Source of the DNA: Janthinobacterium fluminis
GTDB lineage: Bacteria > Pseudomonadota > Gammaproteobacteria > Burkholderiales > Burkholderiaceae_D
Assembly: GCF_028595325.1 (NCBI RefSeq)
Contig: NZ_JAQQXR010000006.1
Location: forward strand, 186,001-250,000
Direction: 5' to 3'
Length of the DNA stretch: 64,000 nt
Part shown: positions 48,018 through 56,246 of the stretch, piece by piece
Layout: every line of letters starts with the position of its first letter
How positions within the stretch are numbered: the stretch's first letter is position 1
Notes under the pieces: generated by a model
What the model was told of the DNA's origin: nothing
The model's input: the letters and a program-made list of their open reading frames with translations, nothing else
Databases searched by the model: none
Translations under genes and position numbers: made by a program

Positions 48018-48994
48018 CCGGCGAGCCCGGCCGGACGGCCTGCCTGGCCTTGCTGGCCAGCGCACTCGACGCCGTCGACCTGGGCGTCGTCGCGCTCGAC
48101 GACGCGCGCCGCGTGGTGCTGTGGAATCTGTGGATGGAGCGCCACGCGGGCCTGGCGGCCGGCACCGTCATGGGCCAGGATTTCCTCACCCTCTACCCGG
48201 AGCTGCGCCGGCGCCGCATCGACGCCGCCATCACGCTGGCCCTGCGCGACAACTTCCCCTCGCTGCTGTCGCAAACCTTGAACAAGGCGCCGTTCGCCCT
48301 GTATGCGACGGCGGCGGCGGCGGCCCGCAACGAGCGCATGCAGCAGGCCGTCGCCGTGACGCCGCTCGAAGTCGCCGGCGCGCCGCGCCACTGCCTGATC
48401 CAGGTGCACGACGTCAGCATGGCCGTCGGCCGCGAGAAGCTGCTGCGCGAGCAGACCATGGTGCTGCGCTCGCAAACCTTCGCCGACGGCTTGACCGGCA
48501 TCGCCAACCGGCGCCATTTCGACGTGGCGATGGAAAAGGAATGGCGCCGCGCCCGGCGCAACGGCAGCGCGCTGTCGCTGCTGATGATCGACATCGACCA
48601 TTTCAAGGCATATAACGACCACTACGGCCACCAGCGCGGCGACGAGTGCCTGATCCAGGTGGCGGCGGCGCTGGCGACGCTGCTGCAGCGCCCCAGCGAC
48701 CTGCTGGCGCGCTATGGCGGCGAGGAGTTCGCCGTGATCCTGCCGGAGACGGAGGGCGGCGCCGCGCTCGGCATGGCCGAAACCATGCGCGCCGGCGTCT
48801 GCGGGCTCGGCGTGCCGCACGCGCACAACGACGGCGCCGACCCGCACATCACGGTCAGCATCGGCATCGCCACCATGGACGGCGCCGCGGCCGCGGGCGC
48901 CGACGCGGCCGCGCTGATCGGCGCCGCCGACCGCGCGCTGTACGTGGCCAAGCGCGCCGGCCGCAACCGCGTCGCCGCCCAGCCGCCCGTCTGA
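48014..48994 (+). CDS. PAS-type diguanylate cyclase
   Basis: A 326-residue cytoplasmic protein beginning with GTG at 48014, overlapping the CheC-like stop by four bases. An N-terminal PAS-like sensor (LDAVDLGVVALDDARRVVLWNLWMERHAGLAAGTVMGQDFLTLYPEL) precedes a GGDEF domain (TFADGLTGIANRRHFDVAMEKEW, LLMIDIDHFKAYNDHYGHQRGDECL, LARYGGEEFAVILPETEGG). GGEEF is a functional variant. The I-site RPSD is five residues before it. This is the third gene of the CheY-CheC-GGDEF unit; it is followed by a 284-base gap. Confidence 0.93.
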   Translation: MTGEPGRTACLALLASALDAVDLGVVALDDARRVVLWNLWMERHAGLAAGTVMGQDFLTLYPELRRRRIDAAITLALRDNFPSLLSQTLNKAPFALYATAAAAARNERMQQAVAVTPLEVAGAPRHCLIQVHDVSMAVGREKLLREQTMVLRSQTFADGLTGIANRRHFDVAMEKEWRRARRNGSALSLLMIDIDHFKAYNDHYGHQRGDECLIQVAAALATLLQRPSDLLARYGGEEFAVILPETEGGAALGMAETMRAGVCGLGVPHAHNDGADPHITVSIGIATMDGAAAAGADAAALIGAADRALYVAKRAGRNRVAAQPPV

Positions 48995-49162
48995 GCGGCT
49001 GGCGCCCGGCCGGCCGGCTTCCGGCATGCTAGCCGCGGCGGCGCCGCGCCGCCGGATTTTCAACAGGGCTAAAAAGTCCACCTTTTTCCGCGCCGGCGCG
49101 ACAGTGCGGCGACGCCGCGACAAGGCCCAGCTATTCCTATGGACAGAGCCGCCACGTGTGCG

Positions 49163-49192
49163 TAGACTAAGACTCATTGTGGGTCTTATAAC
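49163..49192 (+). promoter_or_regulatory. Promoter-operator-like palindrome upstream of the Tad kinase gene
   Basis: TAAGACTC (49168-49175) and GGGTCTTA (49181-49188) form an 8-base inverted repeat with one mismatch and a 5-base centre. It overlaps a TATAAC -10-like hexamer (49187-49192) and a TAGACT -35-like hexamer 18 bases before it. Binding of a regulator here could block transcription of the kinase/regulator pair. The rest of the 48995-49278 gap shows no gene. Confidence 0.4.
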
Positions 49193-49278
49193 AAAAAGCG
49201 GTGCCGGCACGGACTGCGTTTTGCGCCGGCGCCCACGCCGCCCGCCCGGGCGGCACAGCCACACTGTCTGGAGAACTT

Positions 49279-50934
49279 GTGAACTACGACAGCCAGCTCA
49301 GCCCCCACGCCGCCGCCACCGCCGACGCGCCCATGGTGTGCCGGATGCGCCTGCTGCTATCCGTGTCGACCCTGCTGACCCTGTTCATCGACCCGGAAAC
49401 CATGGGCCGCCAAAGCGCCTTCACCTGGCTGGTGTTCTCCGGCTACACGCTGCACAGCGTCGTGCTCTACCTGCTGGCGATGCTGGAGCAGGCCATGCCG
49501 CAAAACATGCTGATCTACTGGCTCGACGTTTTCTGGTATGCGCTGATCGTGTTTTTCACGGGCGGCGGCAACCTCTACTTCCTGTTCTTCTTCTTCGCCA
49601 TCCTGACCGCGTCCTTCCAATGGGGCTTCGAGGAGGGCGCCCGCATCACGCTGGCCTCGGCCGGCCTGTTCGCCGCGACGGCGCTGCTGGCGGCCACGGA
49701 GGCGGAGGTGTCGCGCCTGCTGCTGCGCACCACCTTCCTGCTGGCGCTCGGCTACATGATCGCCTACTGGGGCGGCTCGGCCGTGGCGCAGAAACGCCAC
49801 CTGGCCCTGCTGCGCGACGTCAGCCAGCTGTCCAACCCGCGCTTCGGCGTCGAGCACACCATCGCCTCCGTGCTGGAGAAGACCCGGGTCTTCTTCAAGG
49901 CGCGCAGCTGCATCCTGCTGATGCGCGACAGCGAGTCCGCCGCCTGGTCGCTGCGCACGGCGATGGGCCAGAACGCGGGGCTGACCAGCAACGCGACGCG
50001 CATCGGCGACGAGGCGGCGGCGCCGCTGCTGGCCTTCGGCGCCGAGCAGGTGGTGCTGTTCGCGCGGCCCCTGTGGCCGGGCATGGACGGCGCCACGCGG
50101 GTGCTCGACAATACCCTGGGACGCTGGCTGCGGCGCGACGACGACGCCGGCGCCAGCCTGGCCGAGCTGCTGGAGGCGCGCTCCTTCATTTGCGCGCCTT
50201 TGCCGCTGCGCAATGGCGCCGGCCGCATCTATGTCGCCTCCGCGAACGCCTTCAGCAAGAGCGACGCGCTGTTCCTCAGCCACATCGGCGCGCAAGCCTT
50301 TCCCGTCATCGAAAACATCGAACTGCTGGACCGCCTGGCCTCGCAGGCGGCGCTGCGCGAGCGCGAAAAGATCGCCCGCGACCTGCACGACACCACGATC
50401 CAGCCCTATATCGGCCTGCGCCACGGCATCAGCGCGCTGCGCCACAAGGCGGCGCCGGACAATCCCCTCATCGGCGACCTCGACAGGCTGCTGTCGATGG
50501 CCACCCAGGTCATCGGCGACCTGCGCCAGTTCGCCCGCACCTTCAAGAACGGCCTCGTGCAAAGCGAGCCCGAGCTGCTGGTCGCGCTGCGCCGCCAGGC
50601 CGCGCAAATCCGCGAGTTCTACGGCATCGACATCGCCCTCGGCGTCGCGGGCGAACTCGACATGAGCGACCGCCTGGCGGCCGAGGTGTTCCAGATCGTC
50701 AACGAGGGCATGAGCAATATCCGCAAGCACAGCGACGCCCGCCGCGGCTCCGTCGAGCTCAACTGCGCCAACGGCGCGCTGTCCATACGCATCGACAATG
50801 AATGCCTGAACGGCCCCGTCGGCGCGTTTACGCCGAACTCGATGGCCGAGCGGGCCGCCGCCCTGGGCGGGCGGGCCAGGGTGGTGCAGACGAGCAAGGG
50901 CATCACCTCCGTGCAGATCGAGATTCCCATTTAA
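49279..50934 (+). CDS. Membrane sensor histidine kinase (HisKA_3/DesK-like) of the Tad locus
   Basis: A protein of about 551 residues. The GTG at 49279 follows GGAGA at good spacing. The N-terminal third is hydrophobic with about six membrane helices (LLLSVSTLLTLFI, LVFSGYTLHSVVLYLLAML, VFWYALIVFFTG, LYFLFFFFAILTASF, ITLASAGLFAATALLA, TTFLLALGYMIAYWGG). A GAF-like middle follows (VFFKARSCILLMRDSE). The kinase has EREKIARDLHDTTIQPYIGLRHGI with the phospho-His and EVFQIVNEGMSNIRKHSDA as the ATPase N box. The LuxR-type partner follows 11 bases later. A 284-base gap precedes it. It probably regulates the Flp/Tad genes downstream. Confidence 0.9.
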   Translation: MNYDSQLSPHAAATADAPMVCRMRLLLSVSTLLTLFIDPETMGRQSAFTWLVFSGYTLHSVVLYLLAMLEQAMPQNMLIYWLDVFWYALIVFFTGGGNLYFLFFFFAILTASFQWGFEEGARITLASAGLFAATALLAATEAEVSRLLLRTTFLLALGYMIAYWGGSAVAQKRHLALLRDVSQLSNPRFGVEHTIASVLEKTRVFFKARSCILLMRDSESAAWSLRTAMGQNAGLTSNATRIGDEAAAPLLAFGAEQVVLFARPLWPGMDGATRVLDNTLGRWLRRDDDAGASLAELLEARSFICAPLPLRNGAGRIYVASANAFSKSDALFLSHIGAQAFPVIENIELLDRLASQAALREREKIARDLHDTTIQPYIGLRHGISALRHKAAPDNPLIGDLDRLLSMATQVIGDLRQFARTFKNGLVQSEPELLVALRRQAAQIREFYGIDIALGVAGELDMSDRLAAEVFQIVNEGMSNIRKHSDARRGSVELNCANGALSIRIDNECLNGPVGAFTPNSMAERAAALGGRARVVQTSKGITSVQIEIPI

Positions 50935-50945
50935 CGGGCCCAGCA

Positions 50946-51614
50946 ATGATGCCGAACACCACAACGATACGCGTGATGCTGATCGACGACCACAAGACCA
51001 TGCTGTGGGGTCTGGAGCGCCTCATCGACGGCGAGGGCGCGCGCATGGAGGTCGTCGCCACGGCCGGCGACTGCGCGGAGGCGCTGGCGCAGATCGCCGC
51101 GGCGGCGCCGGACGTCATCGTGCTCGACCTCGACCTGGGCGGCACCTGTTCGCTGGACATCCTGCCGGCCCTGCTGGCGGCCGGCGCCGCCCGCGTGCTG
51201 GTGCTCAGCGGCTCGCGCGACCAGGCCACGCTGGCCCAGGCCGTGCGCGGCGGCGCCCGCGGCATCGTCAGCAAGGACGCCCCGGCCGAGCTGCTGCTGC
51301 AAGCCATCGTCAAGGTGCACGGCGGCGAGCTGTGGCTGGACCCCGACATGCTGGGGCGGGTGCTGGGGCAGTTGATGACGGCGCCGGCGCGCGCCCCGTC
51401 CGAAGACAAGCTGGCGGCGCTGACGGCCAAGGAAAAGAAAATCATCGGCGCCATCGTCGAAGGCAGCGGTGCCCCGACGGCCGTGCTGGCGCAGCGCCTG
51501 TTCATTTCGGAACACACCTTGCGCAACCACCTGACGTCGATCTACCAAAAGCTGGGCGTGAGCAACCGCCTGGAACTGTATGTGTACGCGACCCGGCATC
51601 CGCCGGGCGCGTAA
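50946..51614 (+). CDS. LuxR/NarL-family response regulator
   Basis: A 222-residue regulator. The receiver has the acidic residues in MLIDDHKTMLWGLERLID, Asp in DVIVLDLDLGGTCSLDILPALL, and Lys in GIVSKDAPAELLLQAI. The LuxR helix-turn-helix is LTAKEKKIIGAIVEGSGAPTAVLAQRLFISEHTLRNHLTSIYQKLGVSNRLEL. It begins at the ATG at 50946, 11 bases after the kinase gene, and is its cognate partner. The Flp pilin genes start 289 bases further on. Confidence 0.94.
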   Translation: MMPNTTTIRVMLIDDHKTMLWGLERLIDGEGARMEVVATAGDCAEALAQIAAAAPDVIVLDLDLGGTCSLDILPALLAAGAARVLVLSGSRDQATLAQAVRGGARGIVSKDAPAELLLQAIVKVHGGELWLDPDMLGRVLGQLMTAPARAPSEDKLAALTAKEKKIIGAIVEGSGAPTAVLAQRLFISEHTLRNHLTSIYQKLGVSNRLELYVYATRHPPGA

Positions 51615-51802
51615 AGGCCGGCGCCTGGGCGCCGCCAACATTGCACCGAATATACGTTTGTAGCGCCACAGCAAACATCGCCGCAGCCCCCTTCCCCCCG
51701 CCACCTCCCCGCCAAGCCGCAGCAGCGGCCGGCACCGGGACATTTGCCCTGCCCCCCGCCCGCAAAAAGAGGAGATTTGTCCTCCCAGAACAGGAGGTTT
51801 CT

Positions 51803-51816
51803 CTGATGTAGATCAA
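51803..51816 (+). promoter_or_regulatory. FNR/CRP-like box in the leader of the Flp pilin genes
   Basis: CTGATGTAGATCAA matches TTGAT-N4-ATCAA in nine of ten conserved positions. A TATAGT -10-like hexamer lies at 51829-51834. The leader also has a CCTCC/GGAGG hairpin around 51780-51798. In this 288-base region (51615-51902) no gene is seen. Oxygen control of the pilin operon is a possibility. Confidence 0.4.
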
Positions 51817-51902
51817 TACCCGCGCGCCTATAGTGAACTCATCGGCTGCGGTCACAACCGCCCGAGACGACAAGGCCCACCGCCCACCACCCGGAGCCCA
51901 GC

Positions 51903-52049
51903 ATGCGTTTAGACAAGTATCTGCCGCCCGGTCTAGTGAGTTTCATGCGGGGCAAAGCGCGCGCCGCGTTTTACCAGTACGCGCTGGTGGCCGCCCTTGT
52001 CGCCGTAGTCTGCATCATCGCCTTGCTGGCGCTGGGAAAAAGCCCCTGA
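51903..52049 (+). CDS. 48-residue Flp-like hydrophobic peptide
   Basis: Too short for most gene finders. ATG at 51903 is preceded by GGAG. The protein MRLDKYLPPGLVSFMRG is followed by a hydrophobic stretch ALVAALVAVVCIIALLALG, closely resembling the Flp transmembrane segment GLIAALIAVVIIGAITIVG encoded next. It lacks the typical EY cleavage motif: the sequence before the stretch is RAAFYQYALVAA, with Gln-Tyr replacing Glu-Tyr. It may be a decayed pilin, a pseudopilin or an assembly regulator. Confidence 0.55.
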   Translation: MRLDKYLPPGLVSFMRGKARAAFYQYALVAALVAVVCIIALLALGKSP

Positions 52050-52111
52050 GTCGCCTGGTACAGCAGCACCTGTTTTTCTCAACCGTAGTACTCAACCTCA
52101 AAGGAAACATC

Positions 52112-52282
52112 ATGAACGCCATCAAACAATTCATCCGCGACGAAGAAGGTGTCACCGCCATCGAATACGGCCTGATCGCCGCCCTGATCGCCGTCGTCAT
52201 CATCGGCGCCATCACCATCGTCGGCACCCAGCTCAAAGCCACGTTCACCACCATCGGCACCAAGCTGACCGCGGCCAATTGA
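52112..52282 (+). CDS. flp: Flp/Fap type IVb pilin
   Basis: A 56-residue prepilin: a leader MNAIKQFIRDEEGVTA followed by IEYGLIAALIAVVIIGAITIVG. Prepilin peptidase cleaves after the Gly of EEG, and Glu-Tyr (IEY) are the conserved mature residues. TQLKATFTTIGTKLTAAN is the short soluble tail. AAAGGAAAC lies just before the ATG. First complete pilin gene; the peptidase TadV is encoded downstream at 53638. Confidence 0.96.
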   Translation: MNAIKQFIRDEEGVTAIEYGLIAALIAVVIIGAITIVGTQLKATFTTIGTKLTAAN

Positions 52283-52374
52283 GGCGCCAGCCAGTCCGGC
52301 GGGGCGATCCGGGCAAAACCCGGCCCCGCCGCACTGCGCAGCGCCACACCCGTCTTCCATCGCAGAGGTGCCCC

Positions 52375-52551
52375 GTGAAATCCTTCCTCTCCCGGTTTGT
52401 CAACGACGCAAGCGCCGTCAGCGCGATTGAATACGCCCTGCTCGGCGGCCTCATCGCCGTCGTCATCGTCGCCGCCGTGGGCACGGTCGGCAGCGAGCTG
52501 AAACTGCTGTTTATCTTCGTCAAGGACCAGGTCGTCCTTGCCCTGCAATGA
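52375..52551 (+). CDS. Second Flp-family pilin
   Basis: A 58-residue prepilin with GTG start at 52375 and GAGG upstream. Leader MKSFLSRFVNDASAVSA, then IEYALLGGLIAVVIVAAVGTVGSELKLLFIFVKDQVVLALQ. It keeps the IEY motif but lacks the Gly usually found at the cleavage position (ASAVSA), so processing may differ. It overlaps the following gene by four bases (ATGA). Confidence 0.9.
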   Translation: MKSFLSRFVNDASAVSAIEYALLGGLIAVVIVAAVGTVGSELKLLFIFVKDQVVLALQ

Positions 52552-53648
52552 ACGCCGCCGCCCCCGCCACGCTCGCGTCGGCCCTGCATGAACACCGCTG
52601 GCTGAGCGGCATCGTCCTGCTGTACGGCGCCGCCGCCTTCCTGGTCCACCGCCAGTTTCCCGCCAGCTCGGCCGGCAACATGCTGGAAGGCTTCGCCGTC
52701 AGCACCCTCATCGGCCCCCTGTTCACCCTGTGCGGCTACGCCATCTATGTGATGCTGCTGGTGCGCCCGGCCAACCTGACCCGCTTCCTGTTCACCAGTT
52801 CGCGCCGCTACCTGCGCCGCGAACGCCTGCTGCACGCCCTGCCGGTGCTGCTGCTGTTCCCCCTGTTCGCCTCCAGCTTCACCGTCTTCAAGGCCGCCGT
52901 GCCGGTCCTGCACCCCTACGCCTGGGACCGCCACCTGGCCGACTGGGACCTGGCGCTGCACGGCGGCGTCGCCCCCTGGCTGTGGCTGCAAACCGTCGTC
53001 GGCCACCCCTATGTGACGGCCATCATCAATTTCGCCTACCACTTCTGGTTTTTCCTCGTCTACGCCATCTTGTACTGGCTGGCGCTCAGCATGGACAAGC
53101 GGCAGTTGCGCATGCAGTTCCTGCTCAGTTTCGTGTTGTCGTGGATCTTGCTGGGCAATGTGCTGGCCACGCTGCTGTCCTCGGTCGGCCCCTGCTTCTA
53201 CGGCTATCTGTACCCCGGCCACGACCCCTATGCGCCGCTGATGCATTACCTGCAGGCCAGCAACCAGAGCGTGCCCGTGTGGGCGCTGAACGTCCAGCAG
53301 ATGCTGTGGAACGGCTACCAGGACCACAGCTCCTCCCTCGGCATCTCGGCCATGCCCAGCATGCATGTGGCGACGGCGGTGCTGCTGGCGCTGTGGGGCT
53401 GGCGCGTGAACCGCCGCGCCGGCGCCGCGCTGACGCTGTTCGCGCTGCTGATCATGGTCGGCTCGGTGCACCTGGGCTGGCATTACGCCCTCGACGGCTA
53501 TGTCGGCGCGGCCGGCGCCTATGCCGTGTGGCGCGGCGTCGGCGCGCTGCTGGCCCGGGCCGAACGCCGCGGCGCCGAGGCGCGGCCGGCCGCGCTGCCG
53601 CCGGGCGTCGTCTACCTGAGAACGAGGGCCATGTCCCGTGAACGCTAA
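52548..53648 (+). CDS. PAP2-superfamily membrane phosphatase or phosphotransferase
   Basis: A 366-residue multi-pass membrane protein, of the Aur1/Ipt1-like PAP2 type. Helices include HALPVLLLFPLFASSFTVFKA, VVGHPYVTAIINFAYHFWFFLVYAILYWLAL, LLSFVLSWILLGNVLATLLSS. The PAP2 signature parts are ISAMPSMHVATAVLLALWG and GSVHLGWHYALDGYVGAAGAY, with catalytic His residues. Such enzymes act on lipid or isoprenoid phosphates. It sits inside the Tad operon, overlapping flp2 by four bases and the peptidase gene by eleven, which is not the usual gene content of such loci. Confidence 0.88.
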   Translation: MNAAAPATLASALHEHRWLSGIVLLYGAAAFLVHRQFPASSAGNMLEGFAVSTLIGPLFTLCGYAIYVMLLVRPANLTRFLFTSSRRYLRRERLLHALPVLLLFPLFASSFTVFKAAVPVLHPYAWDRHLADWDLALHGGVAPWLWLQTVVGHPYVTAIINFAYHFWFFLVYAILYWLALSMDKRQLRMQFLLSFVLSWILLGNVLATLLSSVGPCFYGYLYPGHDPYAPLMHYLQASNQSVPVWALNVQQMLWNGYQDHSSSLGISAMPSMHVATAVLLALWGWRVNRRAGAALTLFALLIMVGSVHLGWHYALDGYVGAAGAYAVWRGVGALLARAERRGAEARPAALPPGVVYLRTRAMSRER

Positions 53649-54228
53649 CCTCGCCCCGCTGTCCGCCGCCCTGCTGCTGGGCGCCCTGCTGGCCGCGGCC
53701 GTCTGGCACGACGTGCGCAGCCGGCGCATCCCGAACCGCCTGGTGCTGCTGGGCGCGCTGGCGGGGCTGGCGCTGCACGCGCTGGCGCCGGCCGGCGCCG
53801 GCCTGTTCCGCGCCCCCTTCGGCGGCCTGGGCGCGCTGGCCGGACTGGCCGGCCTGGGCGCCGGCCTGGCCGTGCTACTGCCCATGTATCTGCTGCGGGC
53901 GATGGGCGCCGGCGACGTCAAGCTGATGGCCATGGTCGGCGCCTTCCTCGGCCCGCGGGCGCTGCTCGACGCCGCGCTGTGGAGCCTGCTGGCCGGCGGC
54001 GCGCTGGCCCTGCTGGCGGCGCTGTGCAGCGGCCGCCTGCTGGCGCTGCTGGCGAATGCCTACCAGATGATGCTGCACGCGCTGGTGCGCACGCTGGCCG
54101 GCGCCGGCGGCGGCATCGACGCGCCGGCCGCCGCCAGCGGCAAGCTGCCGTATGCCATCGCCATCGCCTGCGGCACCCTGCTGCACCTGCTGCTGAGCTA
54201 CCTGCGCGTGCCCAGCCTGCTGCCATGA
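53638..54228 (+). CDS. tadV: Prepilin peptidase, A24 type (TadV/CpaA)
   Basis: A 196-residue inner-membrane aspartic peptidase that cleaves Flp prepilins and pseudopilins. The two active-site Asp motifs are WHDVRSRRIPNRLVLLGAL and LRAMGAGDVKLMAMVGAFLG. It starts with GTG at 53638, overlapping the PAP2 gene. At least five hydrophobic segments are visible. It is the usual companion of flp and tadE/G genes. Confidence 0.95.
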   Translation: MNANLAPLSAALLLGALLAAAVWHDVRSRRIPNRLVLLGALAGLALHALAPAGAGLFRAPFGGLGALAGLAGLGAGLAVLLPMYLLRAMGAGDVKLMAMVGAFLGPRALLDAALWSLLAGGALALLAALCSGRLLALLANAYQMMLHALVRTLAGAGGGIDAPAAASGKLPYAIAIACGTLLHLLLSYLRVPSLLP

Positions 54229-54275
54229 ACATCCGTCCCACACCAGTCTTGCGTCTTTTTACAGGAAGAGAAAAC

Positions 54276-54896
54276 ATGGATACTTTGCCCGCCCTGCTAC
54301 GCTCGAAACGACTCAACTTTGCCAGCGGCATGCTGCTGGCCTGGGCCTGGGGCATGTTCTCCTATGCCCACGCGCTGGCCTTCCAGCGCAGCGGCGACTG
54401 GACCTATCTGCTGTTCTGCGCCTCGGAAACCCTGGCCGCCGCGCTGTTCCTGCTGCGCTCGGAGGCGGTCACCGTGTCGCTCGACCCGGGCGACTGGCTG
54501 CTGGCGATAGGGGCCACCTTCGCGCCCTTCTTTTTCAACCCCAGCGCCGGCGGCATCCTGCCCGAGGCCAGGTACGCGCTGGTGCCCGGCATCCTGATCC
54601 AGATCGCCGGCCTGATCTCGCTGAACCGCAGCTACGGCCTGGTCGCCGCCAAGCGCCGCATCAAGACGGGCGGCATGTACCGGCTGGTGCGCCACCCCAT
54701 GTACGCCAGCTACCTGCTGTCGTTCACCGCCTATGTGCTGGCCAACACCTCGGCGGCCAATGTGCTGACCTATGTGCTGACGCTGGCCATGCTGGGCCTG
54801 CGCATGCTGCGCGAGGAGCGCCACCTGGGCCAGGACGCCGATTACCGCGCCTACATGGGCAGGGTCAAGTACCGGGTGCTGCCATGGATCTTCTGA
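54276..54896 (+). CDS. Isoprenylcysteine carboxyl methyltransferase-like membrane protein
   Basis: A 206-residue membrane protein with five or so helices. The ICMT/PEMT-type motif is GGMYRLVRHPMYASYLLSFTAYVLANTS followed by LRMLREERHLGQDADYRAYMGRVKYRVLPWIF, whose RHP-Y and E-R residues form the S-adenosylmethionine site in that fold. AGGAAGAG precedes the ATG at 54276; an upstream ATG at 54225 overlaps the tadV stop (ATGA) and would add 17 residues. It is another unusual gene in the Tad operon, after the PAP2 protein. A lipid-linked substrate is possible. Confidence 0.85.
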   Translation: MDTLPALLRSKRLNFASGMLLAWAWGMFSYAHALAFQRSGDWTYLLFCASETLAAALFLLRSEAVTVSLDPGDWLLAIGATFAPFFFNPSAGGILPEARYALVPGILIQIAGLISLNRSYGLVAAKRRIKTGGMYRLVRHPMYASYLLSFTAYVLANTSAANVLTYVLTLAMLGLRMLREERHLGQDADYRAYMGRVKYRVLPWIF

Positions 54897-56182
54897 AACC
54901 GGCCGGCGACGCCGGCCCGGCCGCCGCGCGCGCCCCCGCCAGCGTCGAGGAAACGGGCCTGCCCTTCCTGTTCCTCGTCGAACTGATCAGCAAGGTGCTG
55001 TTCCTGCGCGGCCAGGTGCGCCTGCCGGCCCTGTCGGCCCACCTGAAGCTGAGCGTCAGCGTGCTCGACCCGCTGATCGCCTTCATGCGCAGCGAAAAAC
55101 TGTGCGAGGTCAACCGCCTGGGCGGCAGCGGCACCGACGCCGACCTGAACTACCAGCTCAGCGACGGCGGCCGCACCCGCGCCGCCGAATACCTGCGCCG
55201 CAACGCCTACTCCGGCCCGGCGCCCGTCACGCTGGCCGACTACAACGCCCAGGTGGCGGCGCAGAGCGTGGCGCGCATGCACATCACGCGGGCCGACGTG
55301 GCCGCCGAGTTCGGCGACCTGGTGGTCGCCCCCAACGTGCTCGAACAACTGGGCGCGGCGATGAACTCGGGGCGCGCCGTGTTCCTGCACGGCCCGGCCG
55401 GCAGCGGCAAGACCTATCTGGCCGAGCGCCTCAGCGGCCTGCTCAACGGCGCCATCGCCCTGCCCCACGCCATCATGATCGAGGGCGAGGTCGTGCCCTT
55501 CTATGACCCGATGGTGCACGCCCTCGTCGCCGAGGAGCCCAGCGAGGACTTCGACCGCCGCGCCCCCCAGGACAGGCGCTGGGTGCGGGCGGCGCGCCCG
55601 GCCGTGCTGACGGGCGGCGAGCTGACGCTCGACATGCTCGACCTGCAATTCGACCCCGGCGCCCGGCTCTACCAGGCGCCGCCCCACCTGAAGGCCAACA
55701 ACGGCATCTTCATCATCGACGACCTGGGGCGCCAGCGCTGCTCGCCGGTGGAACTGATGAACCGCTGGATCGTGCCGATGGCGCGCCACGTCGACTACCT
55801 GTCGCTGCACACCGGCTACAAATTCCCCGTGCCCTTCGACGTCATCGTCGTGTTCTCGTCGAATTTCCCGCCCGAGCAATTGGCCGACGGCTCCTTCCTG
55901 CGCCGCATCGGCTACAAGATCCACGTCGGCGCGATGACGCCGGACCAGTACGAAACGATATTCCGCCGCGTCTGCGCCTACTACGCGATGGCCTTCGACG
56001 CCGAGGTCTTCGCCTACCTGCTGCACGACTTGCACGCGGCCGAGGAGCGCCCGCTGCTGGCCTGCTATCCGCGCGACATCCTGGCCCAGGTCAGCGACCT
56101 GGCCCGCTACGAGGGCCGCGAGGCGCGCCTGGACCGGACCGTGCTGGCCTGGGCCTGGAACAATTACTTCACCGGCACCTAG
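54884..56182 (+). CDS. AAA-family ATPase with N-terminal winged-helix-like region
   Basis: A 432-residue soluble protein. Residues 1 to about 100 resemble a winged helix (FLFLVELISKVLFLRGQVRLPALSAHLKLSVSVLDPLIAFMRSEKLCEVNR). The ATPase has Walker A HGPAGSGKTYLAERL, Walker B IFIIDDLGRQRCSPVEL, and a sensor-like FDVIVVFSSNFPPEQLADGSFLRRI with an arginine finger. It overlaps the ICMT-like gene by 13 bases and is followed by cpaB. It is not the TadA secretion ATPase, which is encoded at the right edge. It may be a MoxR-like remodeller or a regulatory ATPase; function is unknown. Confidence 0.85.
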   Translation: MDLLKPAGDAGPAAARAPASVEETGLPFLFLVELISKVLFLRGQVRLPALSAHLKLSVSVLDPLIAFMRSEKLCEVNRLGGSGTDADLNYQLSDGGRTRAAEYLRRNAYSGPAPVTLADYNAQVAAQSVARMHITRADVAAEFGDLVVAPNVLEQLGAAMNSGRAVFLHGPAGSGKTYLAERLSGLLNGAIALPHAIMIEGEVVPFYDPMVHALVAEEPSEDFDRRAPQDRRWVRAARPAVLTGGELTLDMLDLQFDPGARLYQAPPHLKANNGIFIIDDLGRQRCSPVELMNRWIVPMARHVDYLSLHTGYKFPVPFDVIVVFSSNFPPEQLADGSFLRRIGYKIHVGAMTPDQYETIFRRVCAYYAMAFDAEVFAYLLHDLHAAEERPLLACYPRDILAQVSDLARYEGREARLDRTVLAWAWNNYFTGT

Positions 56183-56246
56183 GGCCGGCGTAAGGGCAAG
56201 GGGACGTGGCCTGGCGGCACGACTGTAACAACGACGAGGGGGAGAG

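Noticed and set aside
49026..50801. A 591-residue frame overlapping the Tad histidine kinase in another frame.
   Set aside because: Its product is Arg/Pro-rich without domains; the alternative frame encodes a clear histidine kinase with membrane helices.
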